NCBI RefSeq assembly: GCF_040256745.1
Contig: NZ_CP138335.1
Coordinates: forward strand, 1,054,001-1,118,000
Length of the DNA: 64,000 nt
Source of the DNA: Scrofimicrobium sp. R131
GTDB lineage: Bacteria > Actinomycetota > Actinomycetes > Actinomycetales > Actinomycetaceae
Direction: 5' to 3'
Shown in pieces: positions 57,350 to 64,000 of the stretch (position 1 is the stretch's first letter; each line of letters begins with the position of its first letter). The translations under genes and the position numbers were made by a program. The notes below the pieces were generated by a model that was not told the DNA's origin, did no database searches, and saw only the letters and a list, made by a program, of their open reading frames with translations.

Positions 57350-58354
57350 ATGTCACTGTTGGATAATCAGGGCTTCCCGATTCGCGGAAACAGCGGTCAA
57401 AGAGTGGTGGCCTTCGGTGGTGGGCACGGCCTGTCCGCCACGCTGAAAGCACTTCGGCACCTAACTCACCAGTTGACCGCGGTGGTGACCGTCGCTGACG
57501 ATGGGGGGTCGTCGGGGCGCCTGCGCGAAGAGATGGAAATCCTGCCCCCCGGGGACCTGCGGATGGCTTTGGCCTCGCTCTGTCACGAATCGGAGTGGGG
57601 TTTGACCTGGCGCGACCTGATGCAGCACCGGTTTGAAACGGACGGGCCGCTGAACGGTCACGCCCTGGGGAACCTGCTGATCACCGGGCTCTGGCAGATG
57701 TTTGACGATCCGGTTGAGGGCCTGGACTGGGTGGCGCGCCTGCTGCAGGCGCACGGCCGGGTCCTGCCCATGAGCCTGGACCCGCTCCAGATTGAAGCCA
57801 CCATTGAGGTGGAGGGGCGCCTCGAGGTGGTTCGCGGCCAAACTGAGGTGGCCACCGTGGGACACCCGATCTCTGAGGTTCGCCTGATCCCCGATCATCC
57901 CCGAGTTCCCAAGGAAGTCATTCGAGCGACCCAGGAAGCCGAGTGGGTGGTGCTTGGCCCCGGCTCCTGGTATTCATCGGTCCTGCCGCACCTGCTGGTC
58001 AGCGATCTGCACCGGGCGCTGGTAACCACCGAGGCACACCGGGCCCTGATCATGAATCTGGCCCGGCAGGAGGGGGAGACGGAACTGCTCTCCACCGCCG
58101 ATCACATCCGGGTCCTCTACCAGATGGCGCCGGACTTCAAGCTGGACGTGGTCATTGCCGACCCGACGGCCGTGGACGACGTGGACGACCTGGTTGAGGC
58201 CGCTGAGCGGGTGGGGGCGCGGTTGCTGCTGCGCCAGGTGCGCTCTGGTTCCGGGGCTCCCATTCACGATCCGCTACGATTGGCGGCGGCTCTTCGCGAT
58301 GCGTTCGAAGGCTATCTGGGCGAGGTTGGCAAGACGGAGAATTGGTTGGCATAA
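57350..58354 (+). CDS. yvcK: YvcK/CuvA family protein (gluconeogenesis factor)
   Basis: This 334-residue Rossmann-like protein has VVAFGGGHGLSATLKAL at the N terminus, VVTVADDGGSSGRLRE, NGHALGNLLI, and VLGPGSWYSSVLPHLL. It resembles CofD-like proteins that bind UDP-sugars. In Bacillus and Listeria it supports cell-wall synthesis under gluconeogenic growth. It is followed by whiA with no gap (stop TAA then ATG). Confidence 0.95.
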   Translation: MSLLDNQGFPIRGNSGQRVVAFGGGHGLSATLKALRHLTHQLTAVVTVADDGGSSGRLREEMEILPPGDLRMALASLCHESEWGLTWRDLMQHRFETDGPLNGHALGNLLITGLWQMFDDPVEGLDWVARLLQAHGRVLPMSLDPLQIEATIEVEGRLEVVRGQTEVATVGHPISEVRLIPDHPRVPKEVIRATQEAEWVVLGPGSWYSSVLPHLLVSDLHRALVTTEAHRALIMNLARQEGETELLSTADHIRVLYQMAPDFKLDVVIADPTAVDDVDDLVEAAERVGARLLLRQVRSGSGAPIHDPLRLAAALRDAFEGYLGEVGKTENWLA

Positions 58355-59350
58355 ATGGAGCAATCCTTAGCTCTCACTGGAAACATGAAGGATGAGCTGG
58401 TTCGGATCCGCGTGGACCAGCCCACCCAGGTGGCCGCAGAGGCGGCCGCAATCTTGCGCTTTGCCGGCGGCCTGCACCTGGTCGGCGGTCGGATCCTGAT
58501 TGAGGCGGAGGTTGACTCGCTGCTGGTGGCTCATCGGCTGCGAACGTTCCTGCACCTGCTGTACGGAGCCGAGTCCACCGTGGTGGTTGTCAGTGGCGGG
58601 GCCCTGCGGAAGGGTAAACGCTACGTGGTGCGCGTGGTCAAGGAGGCCGACAAGATTGCTCGACTGACCGGGCTGGTCGATGCGGCCGGTCGTCCGGTTC
58701 GGGGCCTGCCCGCCCAGATTGTGGGGGCCGGGGTGGACGAGGCGATTGCGGCTTGGCGGGGGGCTTTTCTGGCCCGGGGTTCGCTGATGGAGCCGGGTCG
58801 TTCCGCCTCGTTGGAGATCACCTGTCCCGGGCCCGAGGCGGCTCTGGCACTGGTCGGGTGCGCTCGGCGAATTGGGGCGACCGCGAAGACCCGACAGGTT
58901 CGGGGGGCCGACCGGGTGGTCCTGCGCGACGCGGATGCGATCGGGACCCTGATTTCCGCGCTCGGAGCTAAAGAAACTTTTGCCACCTGGCAGGCGCGCC
59001 GCGAAAAGCGCGAAGCACGGGGATCGGCCAATCGGCTGGCGAACTTTGACGACGCGAACCTTCGCCGCTCGGCGCGGGCGGCGGTGGCTGCGGGGGCGCG
59101 GGTTGAGCGGGCCTTTGAGATCCTGGGGGACTCCGTCCCCGATCACCTGCGTGAGGCCGGCCAGCTCCGAGTGCAGTTCAAACAGGCCTCCCTGGAGGAG
59201 CTGGGCCAGAAGGTGGATCCGCCCCTGACCAAGGACGCGGTCGCCGGCCGGATCCGCCGACTCCTGGCCATGGCGGATAAGCTCGCAGCGGAAAAGGGAA
59301 TCCCCGATACCGAGTCGGCTTTGACCCTCGAAATGCTGGAGGAAGACTAA
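58355..59350 (+). CDS. whiA: WhiA DNA-binding protein
   Basis: This 331-residue protein has an N-terminal LAGLIDADG-like region (about residues 15-195) without catalytic residues, and a C-terminal HTH_WhiA domain (about 225-325; [35 protein letters not shown]). WhiA activates sporulation or cell-division genes in Streptomyces and affects division in Bacillus. The start directly follows yvcK. It ends a four-gene operon; a 158-base gap before gap holds a likely promoter with A/T-rich TAAATTAGTAG (59419-59429). Confidence 0.95.
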   Translation: MEQSLALTGNMKDELVRIRVDQPTQVAAEAAAILRFAGGLHLVGGRILIEAEVDSLLVAHRLRTFLHLLYGAESTVVVVSGGALRKGKRYVVRVVKEADKIARLTGLVDAAGRPVRGLPAQIVGAGVDEAIAAWRGAFLARGSLMEPGRSASLEITCPGPEAALALVGCARRIGATAKTRQVRGADRVVLRDADAIGTLISALGAKETFATWQARREKREARGSANRLANFDDANLRRSARAAVAAGARVERAFEILGDSVPDHLREAGQLRVQFKQASLEELGQKVDPPLTKDAVAGRIRRLLAMADKLAAEKGIPDTESALTLEMLEED

Positions 59351-59466
59351 GCATTAGGCCCTTGGTCCGCCTCGTCTCTGGGTCCAAAGACGCAGTGCAC
59401 AAGGGGTCGAAATAGGTGTAAATTAGTAGTGCATGACCGAGCTGCCCAATGCGGATCGGTTTCTGA

Positions 59467-60513
<1,047 letters not shown>

Positions 60514-60531
60514 CCTAAACTGTGACAGATA

Positions 60532-60570
60532 GAACGCCTGCGCACGCATACGCCTGCGCAGGCGTTCTTA
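60532..60570 (+). terminator. Hairpin between gap and pgk
   Basis: GAACGCCTGCGC (60532-60543) pairs with GCGCAGGCGTTC (60556-60567), a perfect 12-bp stem, then TTATT. The loop contains a further ACGCCT copy that can pair with the 3' arm, so two folds are possible. It may be a partial terminator or an RNA-processing site in the gap-pgk-tpiA transcript. Confidence 0.75.
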
Positions 60571-60588
60571 TTGCAAGGGAGTTTTTCT

Positions 60589-61782
60589 ATGCTCAGGACT
60601 ATCGATTCACTGGGTGAACTAGCAGGCAAAAAAGTCCTCGTTCGCTCTGACTTCAACGTTCCCCTGAAGGAAGGCCAGATCACCGACGACGGTCGGATCC
60701 GGGCCGCCCTGCCCACCCTCCGGCGGCTGCTCGACGGTGGGGCAGCCGTGATCGTGATGGCCCACCTGGGTCGTCCCGGCGGCCAGGTTGACCCCAAGTT
60801 CTCGCTGCGTCCGGTCGCAGATCGGCTCGGCGAACTGCTCAGCCAGACGGTCGAGCTAGCCGAAGACGTCACCGGTCCCTCTGCCCAGGCGCTGGCTCAG
60901 GCCTTGCAGCCGGGGCAGGTGCTGCTGCTGGAGAACGTGCGCTACGACGGGCGCGAGACCTCGAAGGTTGACGAGGAACGCGTGGCGCTAGCGCGCGAGT
61001 ACGCCGCTCTGGCCGACCTGTACGTCTCCGACGGCTTCGGCGTGGTGCACCGCAAGCAGGCTTCGGTTTACGACATTGCTCAACTGCTGCCTTCCGCGGC
61101 CGGCGAGCTGGTCTTCAAAGAAATTGACTCGCTCTCGAAGGTGACCGACAACCCCGCCCGCCCCTACGTGGTGGTCCTGGGCGGCTCGAAGGTCTCCGAC
61201 AAGCTCGGCGTGATCTCCAACCTGCTGCACAAGGCCGACGCGCTGCTGATTGGCGGCGGGATGGCGTTCACCTTCCTGGCGGCCGAAGGCTACGGCGTGG
61301 GGAAGTCCCTGCTGGAGTCCGATCAGCTGGAAACCGTCAAGAACTACCTGGCCGAAGCCAAGGAGCTGGGCGTAGACCTGGTCCTGCCGGTTGATGTGGT
61401 GGTGGCTCCTGAGTTTGCGGCCGACGCCACCCCAACCGTGGTGGCTGCCGACCAGATCCCCGCGGACCAGATGGGCCTCGATATTGGACCCAAGTCGCAG
61501 GAACTGTTCGCCAAGTACGTGCTGGACGCGAAGACCGTAGCGTGGAACGGCCCGATGGGCGTGTTCGAGTTCGCTGCCTTCGCGGGCGGAACGAAGGCCA
61601 TCGCCCAGGCGATGGAAGACTCGGCTGCCTTCACCGTGGTTGGTGGGGGTGACTCGGCAGCCGCTGTACGTCTGCTGGGCTTTGATGAAGCAAAATTCTC
61701 ACACATTTCCACTGGTGGCGGCGCTTCCCTCGAACTCCTCGAAGGCAAGACTCTGCCCGGTATTGCAGTTCTGGAGGACTAA
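60589..61782 (+). CDS. pgk: Phosphoglycerate kinase
   Basis: This 397-residue enzyme transfers phosphate from 1,3-bisphosphoglycerate to ADP. Motifs: [51 protein letters not shown] and [11 protein letters not shown]. The ATG at 60589 follows AAGGGA. It is 4 bases from tpiA. Confidence 0.97.
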   Translation: MLRTIDSLGELAGKKVLVRSDFNVPLKEGQITDDGRIRAALPTLRRLLDGGAAVIVMAHLGRPGGQVDPKFSLRPVADRLGELLSQTVELAEDVTGPSAQALAQALQPGQVLLLENVRYDGRETSKVDEERVALAREYAALADLYVSDGFGVVHRKQASVYDIAQLLPSAAGELVFKEIDSLSKVTDNPARPYVVVLGGSKVSDKLGVISNLLHKADALLIGGGMAFTFLAAEGYGVGKSLLESDQLETVKNYLAEAKELGVDLVLPVDVVVAPEFAADATPTVVAADQIPADQMGLDIGPKSQELFAKYVLDAKTVAWNGPMGVFEFAAFAGGTKAIAQAMEDSAAFTVVGGGDSAAAVRLLGFDEAKFSHISTGGGASLELLEGKTLPGIAVLED

Positions 61783-61786
61783 GACA

Positions 61787-62563
61787 ATGGCACGTACCCC
61801 CCTGATGGCCGGCAACTGGAAGATGAACCTGGATCACCTCCAGGCTGTCCAGCTGGTCAACGAGTTGGCAATGGCCTTGGAGGACCGCAACTTCGACTAC
61901 TCGTCCGAAGTCGTGGTCATTCCGCCGTTCACCGACATCCGGTCGGTTCAAACCACTATTGACGGTGACAACCTGAAGCTGGCCTACGGCGCCCAGGACG
62001 TGTCGCTGCACGACTCCGGCGCCTACACCGGCGAGGTTTCCGCCACCATGCTGGAGAAGCTCGGCTGCAAGTACGTGGTCGTGGGCCACTCCGAGCGGCG
62101 CGAGTACCACGGTGAGACCGACGAGATTGTCGGCCAGAAAGCACAGGTGGTGGCCGCACACAACATGACCCCGATCGTCTGCTGCGGCGAGGTGCTGGAG
62201 ATTCGCCAGCAGGGCACCCACGTGGAGCACGTCCTCTCGCAGGTTCGCGGAGCCCTGGCCGGCTTCACGGGCGAGCAGGTGGCTAAGCTGGTCATCGCCT
62301 ACGAACCGGTGTGGGCCATTGGCACCGGTGAGGTCGCGACCCCGGCGGACGCCGAAGAGGTCTGCGGGGCAATTCGCCAGCTCCTGGTCGACCTGTACGG
62401 CGCCGAAGTAGCTGAGTCCACCCGGATTCTCTACGGCGGATCGGTCAACTCCGGCAACGTCAAAGAGCTGATGGCTCAGCCCAACGTCGACGGTGGACTG
62501 GTCGGGGGCGCTTCCCTGAAGGCCCAGGAGTTTGCCAAGATTGCGGACTTCAAGCACCTGTAA
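61787..62563 (+). CDS. tpiA: Triosephosphate isomerase
   Basis: This 258-residue TIM barrel has the Asn/Lys of MAGNWKMN, His in VGHSERRE and catalytic Glu in [11 protein letters not shown], plus the phosphate loop [11 protein letters not shown] and GGASL. The ATG at 61787 follows the pgk stop by 4 bases; GGAGG overlaps the end of pgk. It completes the gap-pgk-tpiA cluster, with secG following 74 bases on. Confidence 0.97.
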   Translation: MARTPLMAGNWKMNLDHLQAVQLVNELAMALEDRNFDYSSEVVVIPPFTDIRSVQTTIDGDNLKLAYGAQDVSLHDSGAYTGEVSATMLEKLGCKYVVVGHSERREYHGETDEIVGQKAQVVAAHNMTPIVCCGEVLEIRQQGTHVEHVLSQVRGALAGFTGEQVAKLVIAYEPVWAIGTGEVATPADAEEVCGAIRQLLVDLYGAEVAESTRILYGGSVNSGNVKELMAQPNVDGGLVGGASLKAQEFAKIADFKHL

Positions 62564-62637
62564 ATTCGTAAAGAGCAGGTTGGCAAGCTAAAGTGGTAAG
62601 GCTTGCAAGTTTCTGACCCAGATTGGACGGATTAGTA

Positions 62638-62883
62638 GTGATCGTTGTACGAATCATTCTGGTGGTGCTGATTGTCATCACCGGCCTCCTGCTGATTGGC
62701 GCTGTGCTGATGCACAAGGGAAAAGGCGGCGGCCTTTCGGACATGTTCGGTGGCGGCATTACCTCCTCCGCGGGGTCGTCCGGGGTGGCGGAAAAGAACC
62801 TGAACCGGATTACGACCGGCCTGCTGGTTGTTTGGTCGGTTTCCATCGTCGCCTACGGAGTTTTGATCCGATTCTGGTCATGA
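62638..62883 (+). CDS. secG: Preprotein translocase subunit SecG
   Basis: This 81-residue inner-membrane protein has two hydrophobic helices (about residues 3-23 and 60-78) joined by the conserved HKGKGGGLSDMFGG loop. It is part of the SecYEG export channel. The start is taken as GTG 62638; a TTG five codons upstream is in frame, and neither has a clear ribosome site. It is the last gene of the glycolysis cluster, as in many Actinobacteria. Confidence 0.93.
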   Translation: MIVVRIILVVLIVITGLLLIGAVLMHKGKGGGLSDMFGGGITSSAGSSGVAEKNLNRITTGLLVVWSVSIVAYGVLIRFWS

Positions 62884-62895
62884 GTTAAAACAGCT

Positions 62896-62982
62896 GGCCC
62901 CCGCCGGTGACCTGCTTCCCAGCAGTTGGTTCCTGATTTCTCAGGCCAACTCTGGGGCAGGCTCCCGGCGGGGGCCGCTTTT
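62896..62982. terminator. Long bidirectional hairpin between secG and tkt
   Basis: From 62896 to 62976 the DNA folds into one almost continuous hairpin. GGCCCCCGCCGG pairs with CCGGCGGGGGCC (12 bp). Inside it are CCTGC/GCAGG, CCCAG/CTGGG, AGTTGG/CCAACT and CCTGA/TCAGG around a TTTC loop, about 33 pairs in all. Only one 3x3 internal loop and a few one- or two-base bulges on one side break the stem. It is followed by GCTTTTTG on the plus strand and by a GTTTTAA run on the minus strand, so it should stop both convergent transcripts. Confidence 0.88.
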
Positions 62983-62986
62983 TGCC

Positions 62987-64000
62987 TTAGGCGAGGACTT
63001 CCCGGGCCGCGGCCACGACGGCCTCGGTGGTGATCCCGAACTTCTGGAACAGTTCATTGGCCGAGCCGACCGCACCAAAGGTCTCAATCGACACGCTCTT
63101 GCCGGTGGACCCGACGTAGGGGGTCCACGGGAGCGCCAGACCGGCTTCGACGGAAACGCGGGCGGTGACGGCGGGCGGAAGCACCTCGTCGCGGTAGGCC
63201 TGCGGCTGCTGCTGGAACCATTCCATGCAGGGCATGGAGACCACGCGGGCAGCGATTCCGTCCTTTGCCAGCACCTCCCGGGCAGCCAGCGCCAGCTGCA
63301 CTTCGGAGCCGGAGCCCATCAGGATCACGTCCGGGGTGCCATCCGTATCCGCCAGGATGTAGCCACCGCGGGCCACGCCCTCGGCTGAGCTCAGCTCTTC
63401 GCCTTCGCCGCGCGCCGGGTTGGGGAGCGCCTGACGGGTCAAAATCATCCCGACCGGGTGCTGCTGCTCCAGGGTGGCTTTCCACGCCTGGGCAGTTTCG
63501 GCCGCGTCGGCAGGGCGGACAATGGCCAGGTTCGGAATGGCCCGGTAGGCGGTCAGGTGCTCGACCGGCTGGTGGGTCGGGCCGTCTTCGCCCACCCCAA
63601 CCGAGTCGTGGGTCCAGACGTAAACGACGGGCAGATCCATCAGGGCAGCCAGACGCACAGCCCCGCGCATGTAGTCAGCGAAGACGAAGAACGTGGCGCC
63701 GTAGACGCGGGTGAGGCGGTCCGCAGCAATGCCGTTCATGATCCCGGCCATGCCGTGTTCGCGGACGCCGAAGTGCAGGTTCCGGCCAAAAGCGTTCCCG
63801 GTGAAGGCCTTCGACGACCGCTCGGCGGGGAAGAAGGACGGGTAGCCGCTCATGATGGTGTTGTTCGAGCCGGCCAGGTCGGCAGAGCCGCCCCACAGTT
63901 CCGGCATGACGGAGGCAATCGCGTTCAGCACTTTGCCGGAGGCGGCCCGGGTGGCCACGGCTTGGCCCGCGGGAAACTCGGGGAGCGCCTCGGCCAGTCC
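62987..64000 (-). CDS. tkt: Transketolase, C-terminal part (start outside window)
   Basis: The frame is open from the stop at 62987-62989 to the window edge, so at least 337 C-terminal residues are present. Features: ELWGGSADLAGSNNT, RNLHFGVREHGMAGIMNG (catalytic Glu region), FFVFADYMRGAVRLAALM, YVWTHDSVGVGEDGPTHQPVEHL, and the C-terminal domain with VILMGSGSEVQLAL and SVSIETFGAVG. It moves two-carbon units between sugar phosphates in the pentose phosphate pathway using thiamine diphosphate. The diphosphate-binding N-terminal domain lies beyond the window. Confidence 0.96.
   Translation of the reverse strand, partial: GLAEALPEFPAGQAVATRAASGKVLNAIASVMPELWGGSADLAGSNNTIMSGYPSFFPAERSSKAFTGNAFGRNLHFGVREHGMAGIMNGIAADRLTRVYGATFFVFADYMRGAVRLAALMDLPVVYVWTHDSVGVGEDGPTHQPVEHLTAYRAIPNLAIVRPADAAETAQAWKATLEQQHPVGMILTRQALPNPARGEGEELSSAEGVARGGYILADTDGTPDVILMGSGSEVQLALAAREVLAKDGIAARVVSMPCMEWFQQQPQAYRDEVLPPAVTARVSVEAGLALPWTPYVGSTGKSVSIETFGAVGSANELFQKFGITTEAVVAAAREVLA

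Overview
The window is a stretch of ordinary chromosome from a high-G+C Gram-positive bacterium (Actinomycetota). It carries several genes that occur essentially only in that phylum: SepH, DUF3043, DUF3159, DUF3710, DUF4193, DUF7455 and an Rv2175c-type protein. It also has the rapZ-yvcK-whiA cluster and an Actinobacteria-type parE/parC pair beside sigA. A small genome in or near Actinomycetaceae would fit, but that is inference. I see no rRNA, tRNA, CRISPR array, prophage or insertion sequence. Coding density is very high and most genes are complete.

Layout. 1-4171: amino-acid biosynthesis of the aspartate family (end of metY, metX, then convergent lysC, and a divergent dapA preceded by a clear lysine riboswitch). 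4471-8432: a heterodimeric ABC exporter with one degenerate ATP site, plus a tiny membrane protein. 8429-10362: an MFS transporter divergent from an ArsR-type regulator, with a repeat/palindrome between them. 10424-11509: a proline-rich membrane protein. 11576-15420: carB coupled to a carA that stops before its glutaminase domain. 15602-20994: nucleoside phosphorylase, HAD phosphatase, SpoU methyltransferase, DUF3043, an M20 dipeptidase and a glycerate-kinase-like gene. 21067-24172: erpA, an FKBP lipoprotein, a receiver-like protein coupled to trpD, and a RAM-domain protein. 24283-29179: plsC, PPi-dependent phosphofructokinase, class II DAHP synthase, Rv2175c-like protein and a polyprenyl synthase. 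29280-36471: the primary sigma factor, DUF7455, parE, a tandem GNAT and parC. 36554-43262: phosphatase, sepH, DUF4193, DUF3710, OB-fold protein, DUF3159, two TrkA proteins and an RNA methyltransferase (a Mycobacterium-like order, but without dut). 43365-54276: acnA, uvrA, two tandem acyl-CoA ligases and glnA. 54398-62883: uvrC-rapZ-yvcK-whiA, then the gap-pgk-tpiA-secG glycolysis cluster. 62987-end: transketolase, cut by the window edge.

How the parts fit. Lysine supply looks controlled at the RNA level: the riboswitch in front of dapA, with a monofunctional aspartokinase divergent from it. Central carbon flow is represented by Pfp, GapA, Pgk, TpiA, AcnA and transketolase. Aromatic synthesis is represented by DAHP synthase and TrpD.

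Points most worth a second look: the glutaminase-less CarA translationally coupled to CarB; the lysine riboswitch plus Firmicutes-like lysC/dapA in an actinobacterium; the repeated use of a shared CTAG/CTAA as the stop codons of convergent genes; and an 81-nt near-continuous hairpin between secG and tkt.
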